In this document: piece after piece, positions 25,010-33,853 of the stretch
How positions within the stretch are numbered: the first letter of the stretch is position 1
Layout: the number at the start of each line of letters is the position of its first letter
Origin: Vibrio mediterranei
GTDB taxonomy: Bacteria > Pseudomonadota > Gammaproteobacteria > Enterobacterales > Vibrionaceae
NCBI RefSeq assembly: GCF_900088415.1
Contig: NZ_FLLQ01000002.1
Span: 1 to 64,000, forward strand
Direction: 5' to 3'
Length of the DNA: 64,000 nucleotides
Notes under the pieces: model-generated
What the model saw: the letters and a program-made list of their open reading frames with translations, nothing else
Database searches by the model: none
What the model was told of the DNA's origin: nothing
Made by a program: the position numbers and the translations under genes

Positions 25010-25287
25010 CAGCAACAAGATTAACTTTAAGTCAGCTACCGCTACAAATCAATGGCTTACTGAATATTTACGTCTGTGACAAAGTAGGATAAATGACCTT
25101 TGCAATCTATCCTGACTTAGTATTTGCTTAATGAATAGACTTAAGAATTGGCAAGGTCTGGAACCTATCGACATCCGAAGATTAGAAGAGGTATGTCATC
25201 ACGTTGATTGGAACTTGCTATTGATAGTATTAACTAAAACGCCTTGGTCGGGTAGACGCCACTTGTTACCAAGTGCCGTCCCCCTAA

Positions 25288-25321
25288 GAACCCAGCGTGC
25301 AACTTTCACTGCACTAGGCTC
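25288..25321 (-). ncRNA. Group II intron domain V
   Basis: On the minus strand: GAGCC, TAGTGCAG, the TGAAA loop, GTTGCAC, and closing GGGTTC, 34 bases in all. The GNRA-type loop and terminal GAGCC/GGTTC pairing are the diagnostic features of catalytic domain V. Confidence 0.85.
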
Positions 25322-25357
25322 AAGCCTTCACGAAGGCATCGTTTGATACCCAGCAAC

Positions 25358-26830
25358 TTATAAAGCAGCGAGAGTAGGCTCCTTCCAAGAGTTGCGAGCT
25401 TGCCTTTTTGACTTTCTCTTAGCCAAGTATTCTTGGTGTTGAGAGTCATATGGTGTCGCTGCACTTCGGATTTTTACATGCCTCTCGATCGGTACTTTGG
25501 CTATTTGGAAGAGATTGAATTGGCAATCCATATCCATGATCTTCTGCCTACCATGAAAATGCCATTGGCCTTTTCGGTTGACGAAGTATTTAAGGGCCAC
25601 CCAAGTTTTGGATTTTGTCGGATGACTCCTCACTGCCCAGTGCCATAATGCAAGAAATAGCTTATGACCAACATATCCGAATACCTGTTTAGCCACGCAA
25701 TGGCGATAATAATTAGCCCAACCCCTTAATTTCGGATTTATCAGTTTGATAAGATCGTTTACAGAAGTTGTTGCATGCTTTTTGATGAGTTCGCGCAGAT
25801 TACTCAAGAACAGCAATGTGTTCGATTTACTCGGTTTAATGAGCAATTTCCCTTTGTACTTTCTGTGATTGAACCCTAGAAAGTTAAAGCCGTTATCGAT
25901 GTGTGTAATGTGCGTTTTCTCTTCGGATAATGTTAATCCTCTTTCCGCTAAAAAATCAGCGATCAACGGTTTGATATCGTTCTCCAACACTTCCTTTGAA
26001 GCGCAGGTGACGACGAAATCGTCGGCGTATCCAATGAAATTGGCTCTACTACCCTTTTTGAGGGCCGTAGACTTAATATGCTGCTCAAGTCCAGCAAGAG
26101 TCATTAGCATCAAGGTTGGTGATATTATCCCACCTTGTGGTGTTCCCTCATCGGTGCGATAAAACAGACCTTTGTCCATAAAGCCAGATTTTAGCCATTG
26201 TTCCAACATTCTCTTATCAATAGCGATGTTATCAAGAAGCCATTGATGGCCGATCTTGTCGAAACAAGCTTTAATATCCCCTTCAAGTACCCATTTGGCT
26301 GATTTCTTTAATGCCAAACATTTGAAACACTGCCCAACTGCATCGGCAGTACTGCGATTTGGCCTAAATCCATAACTATTGGGGTCAGCAAGCGTTTCCG
26401 ATATAGGCTCTAATGCAAGAAGATGGAGGGCTTGTTGCGCTCTGTCTATCATGCATGGGATTCCCAATGGTCTGAGCTTGCCGTTCTTTTTGGGGATGTA
26501 GATACGCTTGAGCGGTTGGGCTTTGTACGCCTTTCGACTCAATTGATTAACTGCTTTTATGCGGCGTGCATCTGTGTTCCAGATGACACCATCTATTCCA
26601 GGCGTTTTACTACCTTTATTTTGAGATACTCGCCTTACCGCAAGAAGCTTGGCTGAGCGAGAATGAGTTAGTATCCACTGCAAGGCTTTCGCTTTACCGT
26701 GTTTACCTTCTCTAGTTGCCTTTGCGATACGCATCTGAAGCTTTAATACATGCGATTCAATAGGTTTCCAGTCGATAGACTGCCATTGAGCGCTGTCAGG
26801 AGAGGCACTAATCTCTTTAGAAATCATCAT
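25358..26830 (-). CDS. ltrA: Group II intron reverse transcriptase/maturase
   Basis: A 490-residue protein. It has an N-terminal RVT_N-type segment (KLQMRIAKATREGKHGKAKALQ), the palm motifs YGFRPNRSTADAV, GTPQGGIISP and FIGYADDFVVTC (catalytic YADD), and an X/maturase domain (LIKLINPKLRGWANYYRH). Relatives with a similar body carry a C-terminal HNH nuclease; here the protein stops after AKRKSKRQARNSW without one, so the intron would rely on reverse splicing without second-strand cutting. AAGGAG lies eight bases before the ATG. The RT core looks complete. Confidence 0.88.
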   Translation of the reverse strand: MMISKEISASPDSAQWQSIDWKPIESHVLKLQMRIAKATREGKHGKAKALQWILTHSRSAKLLAVRRVSQNKGSKTPGIDGVIWNTDARRIKAVNQLSRKAYKAQPLKRIYIPKKNGKLRPLGIPCMIDRAQQALHLLALEPISETLADPNSYGFRPNRSTADAVGQCFKCLALKKSAKWVLEGDIKACFDKIGHQWLLDNIAIDKRMLEQWLKSGFMDKGLFYRTDEGTPQGGIISPTLMLMTLAGLEQHIKSTALKKGSRANFIGYADDFVVTCASKEVLENDIKPLIADFLAERGLTLSEEKTHITHIDNGFNFLGFNHRKYKGKLLIKPSKSNTLLFLSNLRELIKKHATTSVNDLIKLINPKLRGWANYYRHCVAKQVFGYVGHKLFLALWHWAVRSHPTKSKTWVALKYFVNRKGQWHFHGRQKIMDMDCQFNLFQIAKVPIERHVKIRSAATPYDSQHQEYLAKRKSKRQARNSWKEPTLAAL

Positions 26831-27411
26831 TTGCGTTTCTCCTTAAATAAAGTTCTTCAAACTTTCTCGCAACGAAAGACCAGTCGGAAGTGGGCTCACT
26901 TTCGTGACCAGACACGAGTCTGTATCTGCATCGTTACAATGCAGCCTTAGCTTTCTCCGACCTCCTTTACCCGCATCGCTATCGGCCACAAGGGCTTTCC
27001 CATAGGGAGCGATACAGGCTTACCCTGTTCCGTATGTTACGTAAAATGTCAACTTAGATGCCCACTCTAGTGCGGAGAGTACTTTGATCACGAAAGGCCA
27101 ATGCCCAACTCCTTTCCGACTCTCGTTGCCGTTTTGGCCACAGCGTATTAACCACTTCCGCTGCTTCATCATATAACGCACCTTTAATGGATTCACATAC
27201 GTTCATCATATTGACTCCCTAGCACTTACCCGAATTGTGGTTTTCAGGAGGAACATCCTCTCACGATTTTGTTCCCACTCAGCCTAACGGCTAAGTTTCG
27301 TTACATTGTCAGATCCGCTGCTTTATTCAGGATCCTAGGGTCATCTGGTGATACAGATGGTTCACTCTTGTCGTGGTGAACAACGCTTCATACGACTTCA
27401 GGTCGCACGGG

Positions 27412-28268
27412 CAATTTTGAGTTACGAAGCGTCGACTTCCAAGGTTCCTCGTCAGCATTTCTGGTAGTGGCTTGCGGTTGCTACGTTTCAATGCGGTAAT
27501 GATCTTACTAACAGCAGCACCAATGCAATATCTACCAATGAACTAGAATGCGAAACAGCTTATTGCTCAATTCCGTCTTTATACAAATTAATATCCAGAG
27601 ACTGTCTGGATTCATTTTGCTTTGCTTACGATAGGTCAAGCATGCTGGCACGCCACGAGCATCACTCACACTATGCTATAGGTGGTCAGCATGCTTGTTT
27701 ATTAAGTGAGGTTTATGACGAGGATGAAGAACAATTTTTAGATCGTCTCCAGATTAAAGTCGATACGCCTGCAAGAGCATAGGCTTTGGTTTGTGGCAGG
27801 TTGTATTCGTTAATGTACTAAGTGCTCAACAAAATGACCCAGCGAGTTTGAAAAGTCGCTTGTGTATTGAACTCTTATGATTTGGGAAAAGTAACACAGC
27901 TCGAATAGACGTACATTTATCCTCCAACGGAAAATAAGCAATCGCTATCACAGTAATACGTAATCCCTTACGTTTAACAAGACAAGCTTAAAGGATATGA
28001 CGCCATGTGCTTAAAGTGGAATTCGAAATCTCACATAACTGATTATGTATATCTTCTTGTTTAAATCTGGGAGATAACTCCACAAATTTCTTTCTTATAG
28101 TATCTTTTGATCGCATTTTGACCATACCTAAACCTTCACAATTTAGGCTTCATTTCAAACCTGAATTAATTGTTGTGGAGATATCTCGACACATTAATTT
28201 CTCTCTATTGCGCAGCCAAGGTCTTCAAGTATCGTTACTTTAAGTTTGACAACGGTGAGAGTGAAGGC
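27412..28268. other. Patchy region between the intron and the excisionase gene
   Basis: No intact gene. A plus-strand frame from about 27465 to 27782 (last 46 codons from ATG 27642: MLARHEHHSHYAIGGQ...VDTPARA) looks protein-like but I do not recognise it. AAGCATGCTG and its complement flank part of it (27638-27695). A minus-strand frame, 27988-28125 (45 aa, containing SKDTIRKKFVELSPRF), resembles a small helix-turn-helix protein. The rest is A/T-rich with nothing visible. Confidence 0.35.
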
Positions 28269-28475
28269 TTGAGAAAGTTAAAACCAAGACAATTTATTCA
28301 AGAAAATTATCCAGACTCTGGCATCTGTACTGCAACGGTTAAGAACTGGATAAAGTCAGGGAAAATCAAAGGTGAAAGAACACCAACTGGACGATATCTT
28401 GTCGTGATTGACCCCGAAGAACAAACTCGTAATGAACAAGAAGTCATTGATTTACTTCATATCCTAGAGGCATGA
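28269..28475 (+). CDS. Excisionase/MerR-like small DNA-binding protein
   Basis: About 68 residues from a TTG at 28269, reading LRKLKPRQFIQENYPDSGICTATVKNWIKSGKIKG. This is a winged-helix excisionase-type domain, with the wing turn ERTPTGRYLVVI. The open frame runs 33 codons further upstream from another TTG, but that part does not look like the family. Its stop overlaps the start of the integrase gene (ATGA), the usual xis-int arrangement, so it probably directs excision of the element. Confidence 0.7.
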   Translation: MRKLKPRQFIQENYPDSGICTATVKNWIKSGKIKGERTPTGRYLVVIDPEEQTRNEQEVIDLLHILEA

Positions 28476-29704
28476 CAATGGCAAATCGAAGAAGAAAAGC
28501 TGAAACGTCTGATTTACCTCCCTACCTATGGGAGGTAAATCATCGTGGTCAAAAACGACTTAGGTTTCAACGAATAGACGGTAGTCTCACTTTAATTGAC
28601 AGCGATGTGTCTCGCCATAGCGCCGTACAGGCAGCAATCATGTACAACAACAAACATCGTCCTCAGCTCAACACATTGTCAGTCATCGAAAAACAACGAC
28701 CGCAACTACATGATGATTTTAATAAGCCACTGAAAATTTGGATTTCTGAGATTATTAAGAGAGTTGAATCTGAGGAAGGGTTAGCTACTGGGACGCTGGA
28801 TAAGTTTCGCAATCAGATGGATAAGCTATCAAGAGATTTAGGTGAAAGACTCACTAAAACTCTCACATTGGAGGATATGAATAAGTTTATTAAAAATCAC
28901 TTCTCTCAGAATAAAAAAACCACTTACAACGACAAAATAAACAATCTCAAAAAGCTATTTTCGTATTTGGCTGATGAAGGCGCTATTGAGGTCAACTTTA
29001 TGAAAAACAAAAAACTAAAACGAGTAACAAAGCTTGATAAACAGAAAGGGCGTAAGAATTTAACCATCCATGACTACAAACTGATTTACGAGGCTGCACC
29101 ACTATTCTTAAAAGTCGCCATGTCGTTGTCGCTACAAACTACCCACGCAGTTCGTGAGATTTACCGTATTAAACATTCAATCACTAAACCCGAGTCTGGC
29201 GTTTGTGGGATCGTCTGGTATGACGAAGCGAAGATAGACGACATTACAAAATCACCGATCTATGGCATTTTGTATATTCACAGGCAAAAAACCAATACAA
29301 ATGAGGCATCTCGTGTTGCCATTCCTGTGACACAAGCTATCAAAGATACGATTGATTTATCAGAAACAAGCGGTCTGTCCTGTCCGTATGTTGTACATAG
29401 AAAACCCATTCAGGCAACGAGAGGAATCGCAAAAGACTGTGATCACAAATTCCAAGTTCACCATACAAAAATCAGCAAGACTTTTTCAAAAGTGAGGGAT
29501 GAATTAGGACTTTATCGTGAACTACCAATAAAAGACCGACCCAGTTATCATGAAATCCGAGGACTAGCCGCTCGATTGATTGAAAGCAAAGGAACAAAAG
29601 CTACAAAGCGTATGGCTCATGCAAGTCGTAAAGCAACTAAAAGCTACACTCAAGAAGAAGACAATTGGCATTTAGTTTCCCCGATAGACATACAGCTCGA
29701 TTAA
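28472..29704 (+). CDS. Tyrosine recombinase (phage-type integrase)
   Basis: A 410-residue integrase. It has an N-terminal arm-binding part (RRRKAETSDLPPYLWEVN), a core-binding SAM-like domain (about 90-190) and a catalytic domain with the R-H-R-H-Y set: THAVREIYRI (Arg), SYHEIRGLAARLI (His, Arg), MAHAS (His) and KSYTQE (Tyr). All catalytic residues are present. The start could be the ATG at 28472 or the one two codons later. It is translationally coupled to the excisionase gene. The matching att sites were not found. A fragment of a related integrase lies at 30255. Confidence 0.88.
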   Translation: MTMANRRRKAETSDLPPYLWEVNHRGQKRLRFQRIDGSLTLIDSDVSRHSAVQAAIMYNNKHRPQLNTLSVIEKQRPQLHDDFNKPLKIWISEIIKRVESEEGLATGTLDKFRNQMDKLSRDLGERLTKTLTLEDMNKFIKNHFSQNKKTTYNDKINNLKKLFSYLADEGAIEVNFMKNKKLKRVTKLDKQKGRKNLTIHDYKLIYEAAPLFLKVAMSLSLQTTHAVREIYRIKHSITKPESGVCGIVWYDEAKIDDITKSPIYGILYIHRQKTNTNEASRVAIPVTQAIKDTIDLSETSGLSCPYVVHRKPIQATRGIAKDCDHKFQVHHTKISKTFSKVRDELGLYRELPIKDRPSYHEIRGLAARLIESKGTKATKRMAHASRKATKSYTQEEDNWHLVSPIDIQLD

Positions 29705-30254
29705 TAAATTTTCTCCCCTTCAAAGTACTATTGATCGGCGATGTTGCATAAAACCAACGCCTAGTGGACATCATCGTCAGATCACTTCCCTTGGCTCTAC
29801 ACCAATATTTTCACGGCTTACATACCTATTTGTTAAGTGTGGCGTCCGCCACTGAACCACCAGTCTTCATACTCGAATACCAGTCAAACTAAACTGCATA
29901 ATCAGCCAATAAACCACTGTATTACCTGTTACTTGCAGCGACATTCTGAAAGCCTCTTGGGTGTAGTTATACAGTAGTCCTATGTATACTAACTCTCTGA
30001 TTTCATTAACCCCTCTTTTTAACTTTTTTGTAATTTTAACAGACGACAAAATCCACACAAAACAAACCTAACCTTCTGTTTATTATAGACAAAAAATCAC
30101 AACCAGTCCCTAAAACCATGAAACTACCAACATCGGGGTTTCACCGTTTTTAAGTAACTAAGATAATAAACAAAAGCTGACTGTTCCAACTTCTATGGTT
30201 ACTTCTTCCCTCTATCGGTCTCTATGTGAGCCTCGAAAACCTTATTAGAATCAT
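29705..30254. other. Gene-free stretch after the integrase
   Basis: About 550 A/T-rich bases. GGCGATGTTGCATAAAACC near 29738 resembles an insertion-sequence terminal repeat. A minus-strand frame at 29867-30058 (GNTVVYWLIMQF) may be a transposase scrap, but I cannot place it in a family. TGAAAC...GTTTCA near 30118-30142 is a weak hairpin. The recombinase attachment site could be here. Confidence 0.35.
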
Positions 30255-30510
30255 CATAAAAAAGCGAAAGCCTCGGATACAGCGATGGTGGCCATTCCTG
30301 TCACAGAAGCCATCAAAGAAATTGTCGATCTTTCCAAAACCGACCGCCTTCATTGCCCATATATTGTTCACAGAAAAACACTTCAGGCGACCCGAGGCGT
30401 CGCCAAGGAATGCCAACCCCCCTATCAGGTACACTACAACCTTATCAGTCGAGAATTTAGTGAAGTGAGGGACAAGCTCGGTTTGTATGAGCACTTAGAT
30501 AAACCGGTGA
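30255..30510 (+). pseudogene. Fragment of a second tyrosine recombinase
   Basis: The frame KAKASDTAMVAIPVTEAIKEIVDLSKT, then CPYIVHRKTLQATRGVAKEC and EVRDKLGLYEHL aligns with the middle of the intact integrase (VAIPVTQAIKDTIDL..., QATRGIAKDC, VRDELGLY). It lacks the N terminus and the HxxR/Tyr end. It diverges from the intact copy at many positions, so it comes from a related element rather than a recent duplication. It runs into TtrA-like sequence near 30515. Confidence 0.75.
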
Positions 30511-30532
30511 ATACTACAGTGGCTGCCCGACA

Positions 30533-31030
30533 TGGCACCCGCAGAAGCTAGCAGATGAAACACCATTAGAAGATCGCTATCCAAAAGACAAATGGCCATT
30601 TAGCTTAACAAACTTTAAATCCAATATTCATAGTGCGGTCTCCAACCTTTCACCAAGGTTAAACTCAATTAAGGGTATCAATCCGGTCTACATTCACCCA
30701 GATGATGCCAGCAGCGTAGGAATTAAAACAGGTGATGAGTTCATCATCGAAACGCCAGGAGCAAGCACCACGGCCCTTGCGATGGTTGTGCCAGGAATCC
30801 TTCAAGGCACACTTGGATTCGAGCATGGTTTTGGGCATACCGAATTAGGACAACGAGCTCACTGGATTGGTGACAAGCAGCAACCTATCAAAAGTCGTCA
30901 AATGGATGGAGTAAATATCAATGACATCGGCTTAACTGACCCTACCCGAGAGGGTAAAGGCGTCATGCTGGATTGGGTTGTTGGCGCTGCTGCCCGTCAA
31001 TCATTACCCGCGAAGATTCACAAAGCGTAG
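30533..31030 (+). pseudogene. 3' remnant of a molybdopterin oxidoreductase (TtrA-like)
   Basis: A 165-codon frame open from about 30515 reads TWHPQKLADETPLEDRYP, SLTNFKSNIHSAVSNLSPRL, NPVYIHPDDASSVGIKTGDEF and HGFGHTELGQRAHWIG, ending in a stop at 31030. This is the C-terminal molybdopterin-guanine-dinucleotide binding domain of the DMSO-reductase superfamily; the wording resembles the tetrathionate reductase catalytic subunit TtrA. The other 80-85 percent of the gene, and ttrB/ttrC, are absent. The loss coincides with the integrase fragment, so an element-linked deletion is likely. Confidence 0.7.
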
Positions 31031-31052
31031 TCTACCTCGACTATTTCTTTAG

Positions 31053-31086
31053 GGCTTCTTTCAGCTTTAGAAAGAAGCCTTTTTTA
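31053..31086 (+). terminator. Strong intrinsic terminator
   Basis: GGCTTCTTTC (31053-31062) pairs with GAAAGAAGCC (31070-31079) and is followed by a run of six T. It is the original terminator of the TtrA-like gene and still follows its remnant. Confidence 0.85.
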
Positions 31087-31285
31087 TCATTATTTGCGCT
31101 CAAGCCATCAACACAATCACACACATACGAGTCTTATTGACATATTTTCAATCTTATCTTTTTGACAAAACAAAAATCAAAAAAAACTATAACCAACTGT
31201 AATAAAACAAAAATAAAACGTGGCACAGAAAATGAATTAAGTAAGAGTAGTATCAAATAAAAACAATACCCTAGTGAGGTAACTT

Positions 31286-31528
31286 ATGACTGCTCAACAT
31301 AATAAATTTAACTTCCACCACCTACTCACTTTCTCAAACATCGCATTAGTGGCCACCTTTATTGCCATGATCGTGAGTATTCTGGTGTCTTACCCCTATG
31401 CACACCTGTTTACGCTACCTCAACAAATCGCTGCGCACATTAGTACAATCGTCATCGCGGGCTTGCTGAAAGTGAGTTATGTTACCCGCTGTCTCGCTCA
31501 GTACAATTTAGGATTAGAAGTTCGCTAA
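31286..31528 (+). CDS. Small two-span membrane protein (80 aa)
   Basis: An ATG follows GAGGT at good spacing. The protein has two hydrophobic stretches (FSNIALVATFIAMIVSILVSY and IAAHISTIVIAGLLKVSYV) and a short charged tail. I do not recognise the family with confidence; comparable small proteins are common in Vibrio. The 200 bases upstream are very A/T-rich, consistent with its own promoter. A hairpin at 31538-31567 follows. Confidence 0.6.
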   Translation: MTAQHNKFNFHHLLTFSNIALVATFIAMIVSILVSYPYAHLFTLPQQIAAHISTIVIAGLLKVSYVTRCLAQYNLGLEVR

Positions 31529-31537
31529 GGAGACGAA

Positions 31538-31567
31538 AAGTTGGCGTTGAATACTTAGCGCCAACTT
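31538..31567. terminator. Hairpin between convergent genes
   Basis: AAGTTGGCG and CGCCAACTT, nine bases each, flank a twelve-base loop. It lies between the ends of the convergent small membrane protein and PhyH genes and may serve both; the T-tract is weak. Confidence 0.5.
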
Positions 31568-31590
31568 ATTTACCCAACACACCCGTTAAC

Positions 31591-32349
31591 TTAAACATCC
31601 AACAGTCGACGTTGCGACTGATTAAGTCTCATTGAGGTTTCTGCCGTTAACCATTTCTTCTGATCTTGCTGCTGAACCCCGTCTTTAGCGACATACAACC
31701 CATGCAATACACGGCGACGCGTGCCTAGCGTGTTGACCGTACCTCCGTGCCAGGTGTGGGCATTAAAAATCATAATACTGCCAGCAGGACACTCAAGGTA
31801 GACTTCATCTGGATGCGTTGCTTCGGTATCTTCTAAAACATCTTCTGGTAACTCTGGACGTAAATGAGTGCCCGGAATAATCCGAGGGGCGCCATTGTCT
31901 CTGCAAAGATCATCAAGTGCCCATATAGAATTCACTAAATGCACTTTGGGGAAATCGGGCCTTGGTTTCTTCCAATCGCCATGCAGCGGTTGCAAGCCAC
32001 CACCAGGGTGAGCCTCGCGGCCATTCAAGCTCGACAGTTTGAACTCGCCATTAAAGATATGCTCACAGGCATCAAGCACTAATGGATGACACCAGATTTT
32101 TTCCCAGACGGTGCCCTTATTAATCAAATTGGCAATTCGAGTCACCGTCTCTTCTTGGTGGTGCTCAATGGCTAAGTTATCTCCCTCTTTCTCTACAAGG
32201 TAGTCAAACTTTGCTCTGAGTTCTTGAAGCCACTCCGGGTCAATCACATCATGAATGATGGTGAAGCCATGAGTGTCTAAGTCATCATATTGATGCGGTG
32301 TTAATCCCTCTAAAGAGTAGAGGCTAGTTATTGTAGATTCGTGACTCAT
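31591..32349 (-). CDS. Phytanoyl-CoA dioxygenase (PhyH) family oxygenase
   Basis: A 252-residue Fe(II)/2-oxoglutarate oxygenase. The metal triad is visible as LHGDWKK (His and Asp) and NAHTWHGGT (distal His), with an Arg nearby (TRRRVLHG) for 2-oxoglutarate. The start at 32349 (MSHES) has AAGGAT upstream; the longer frame is not family-like. It diverges from the AraC regulator, and the 205-base gap carries the repeated ACTGGATATTTGT motif also seen before ptsA/frwC, so it is probably in the same regulon. The substrate is unknown. An oxygen-dependent enzyme next to an oxygen-sensitive glycyl radical lyase is noteworthy. Confidence 0.75.
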   Translation of the reverse strand: MSHESTITSLYSLEGLTPHQYDDLDTHGFTIIHDVIDPEWLQELRAKFDYLVEKEGDNLAIEHHQEETVTRIANLINKGTVWEKIWCHPLVLDACEHIFNGEFKLSSLNGREAHPGGGLQPLHGDWKKPRPDFPKVHLVNSIWALDDLCRDNGAPRIIPGTHLRPELPEDVLEDTEATHPDEVYLECPAGSIMIFNAHTWHGGTVNTLGTRRRVLHGLYVAKDGVQQQDQKKWLTAETSMRLNQSQRRLLDV

Positions 32350-32430
32350 TTTATTATCCTTCTCGGCTGACTTTTCCCCTATCAATCTACTGTTAAAGCC
32401 GTAATAATCCTGTAGGCAATATCTACGATA

Positions 32431-32447
32431 AACTGGATATTTGTAAG
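32431..32447. promoter_or_regulatory. Candidate AraC-regulator operator, copy 1
   Basis: AACTGGATATTTGTAAG, between the divergent PhyH and AraC genes. The core ACTGGATATTTGT recurs twice in the frwC-ptsA divergent region. A weaker relative (ACTGGATTCTTATTTAG) is at 32502-32518. Confidence 0.55.
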
Positions 32448-32553
32448 ATCGTTTACTAAATGTGAAGCAACGCAAATAGACCAATTAAGCTTGTCGCGTA
32501 TACTGGATTCTTATTTAGTTCCGCCTCCACCACCTAGAAGAATGTTATAAAGC

Positions 32554-33414
32554 ATGTTAGATAGAACCTACCTCATCGAAGCCTTAGAACACTACGCAAC
32601 GCATACGGAGCAAATCCACTCATTGCTGTTTGCAGGTAACCTACCAAGTCCACCGCCGCTTGCGTATCAAGTTCACTTTCCTCGTATTGAAATGGTGTTA
32701 ATTGGTGAACTGGAAATGGACGTTGGTAATAGCATAGGAACAGATACGGAGGTCACTCTCAAACAAGGTGATGTTCTCTACTTACCAGCCGAAAGTTGGA
32801 ATAAACCTAATTGGGATAAACCTGTGGTCACCATGTCAGTCCTTGTCGGTAAGCAAAGTTTTGGGATGAGTCTTTTGAGTTGGGATGGTGAAAAGTTCGA
32901 TTCGGCAATAAAAGAGAACGTCGCAAGGCGCGGACCGAGAACAGGCTCCTTCATTCTTCAAGCCATTGAGGAATTATCATGGCACTCTCAAGACCAGAAT
33001 ACGTTGCACCTTTTGGCTAGCAGCCTCTTTAGTCATATCCATGACCTGATCCATAACCCACCCGAAACGCCGTCTAAGAGTAAGGCGTTGTTCGATGCAG
33101 TAAGAGATTACTTGGAGCAGAACTATCATGAGCCATTGACGCGAGAGTCAGTCGCTAAACATTTCTACGTCTCACCGAACTACCTGTCGCAACTTTTTAA
33201 CAAAGAGGGAAAAGTGAAGTTCAATGAGTATTTAACGCATATTCGCTTAGAGAGGGCAAAGTACTTACTCAAACAGTATGACACCAAAGTGAAAGAGATT
33301 GCGCATCGCTGCGGATTCAACGACAGCAACTACTTCTGCCGAGTATTTAAACAGCAGACAGACCGCTCCCCTTCTGAATATCGGGCGCATTACCAAAGCG
33401 GAACGATAGAATAA
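32554..33414 (+). CDS. AraC-family regulator of the PTS/PflD locus (YijO-like)
   Basis: A 286-residue protein. The N-terminal cupin-like domain (YQVHFPRIEMVLIGELEMDV, QGDVLYLPAESWNKP) would sense the inducer; the C-terminal double helix-turn-helix (about 185-280) has SVAKHFYVSPNYLSQLF and VKEIAHRCGFNDSNYFCRVFK. E. coli yijO, also AraC-type, occupies the equivalent place beside frwD-pflC-pflD. The gene converges with the EIIB gene, whose stop is two bases beyond its own. It probably activates the sugar operons from the repeated motif described at 32431 and 40397. Confidence 0.82.
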   Translation: MLDRTYLIEALEHYATHTEQIHSLLFAGNLPSPPPLAYQVHFPRIEMVLIGELEMDVGNSIGTDTEVTLKQGDVLYLPAESWNKPNWDKPVVTMSVLVGKQSFGMSLLSWDGEKFDSAIKENVARRGPRTGSFILQAIEELSWHSQDQNTLHLLASSLFSHIHDLIHNPPETPSKSKALFDAVRDYLEQNYHEPLTRESVAKHFYVSPNYLSQLFNKEGKVKFNEYLTHIRLERAKYLLKQYDTKVKEIAHRCGFNDSNYFCRVFKQQTDRSPSEYRAHYQSGTIE

Positions 33415-33416
33415 AG

Positions 33417-33752
33417 CTAAACGCTTATAACAGTCCCTGCTGGGGCTACTTTAGCGCGCTCGATAGCGTTAATCGCCAGCTCTGGACTACGCAAAAAATC
33501 TGAAATCGACATCTTGATTAAGCGTGATTGCTCGAACCTCTCAGCCCCTTCAATGTTGATCTCTGAAATGATAAATGCGACGTCCGCGGCATCAATTGCT
33601 GCTTGCTCTAAGGAATTCTCAGCGCCTAATGCTCCCTGTGTCTCCACCTGGATTTTATAACCTGCTTTTTTGGCTGCTTTCTCCAGCAACTCCGCTGCCA
33701 TATAGGTATGCGCAACGCCACTGATACAAGCCGTGACTCCAACTAACTTCAT
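33417..33752 (-). CDS. PTS fructose-type EIIB component (FrwD-like)
   Basis: A 111-residue EIIB of the fructose family. The phosphocysteine lies in VGVTACISGVAHTYMAAE, followed by VETQGALGAEN, as in E. coli FrwD and FrwB. It takes phosphate from the EIIA domain and hands it to the incoming sugar on EIIC. It is a second EIIB at this locus, next to FrwB at 38766, and lies last in the minus-strand unit. A strong hairpin at 33783-33808 separates it from fsaB, so it may have lower or separate expression. Confidence 0.82.
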   Translation of the reverse strand: MKLVGVTACISGVAHTYMAAELLEKAAKKAGYKIQVETQGALGAENSLEQAAIDAADVAFIISEINIEGAERFEQSRLIKMSISDFLRSPELAINAIERAKVAPAGTVISV

Positions 33753-33782
33753 TATTACCCTAAGATCTTCCTATAGCAAAAA

Positions 33783-33808
33783 GCCTAGTGAGTATAATCT
33801 CACTAGGC
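33783..33808 (-). terminator. Intrinsic terminator inside the sugar operon
   Basis: GCCTAGTGAG and CTCACTAGGC flank TATAAT; on the minus strand the stem is followed by TTTTTGC. It falls between fsaB and the last EIIB gene. Confidence 0.75.
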
Positions 33809-33853
33809 ATCCGTGTCTTTGTCTATCCTAGCTAAACTTGTTTTTAATCATGT

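Larger units (their letters stand above)
25247..27408 (-). mobile_element. Group II intron
   Basis: The intron reads on the minus strand from GTGCGACC at 27408 (group II 5' end GUGYG) to CTACCCGAC at 25247. A structured leader of about 570 bases (domains I-IV) precedes the maturase. A 34-base domain V is at 25288-25321 and a domain VI-like stem follows it. The flanking exons, when joined, form an imperfect hairpin (TAACTCAAAATTGCCC with CAAGGCGTTTTAGTTA), so the intron sits in its loop. Boundaries may be off by one or two bases. Confidence 0.82.

Noticed and set aside
25131..25246. Plus-strand frame beginning MNRLKNWQGLEPI next to the intron
   Set aside because: Looks faintly protein-like, but it runs into the intron antisense strand and has no recognised family.
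29867..30058. Minus-strand frame with GNTVVYWLIMQF
   Set aside because: May be a transposase scrap, but no family could be assigned, so it is only mentioned in the gap entry.
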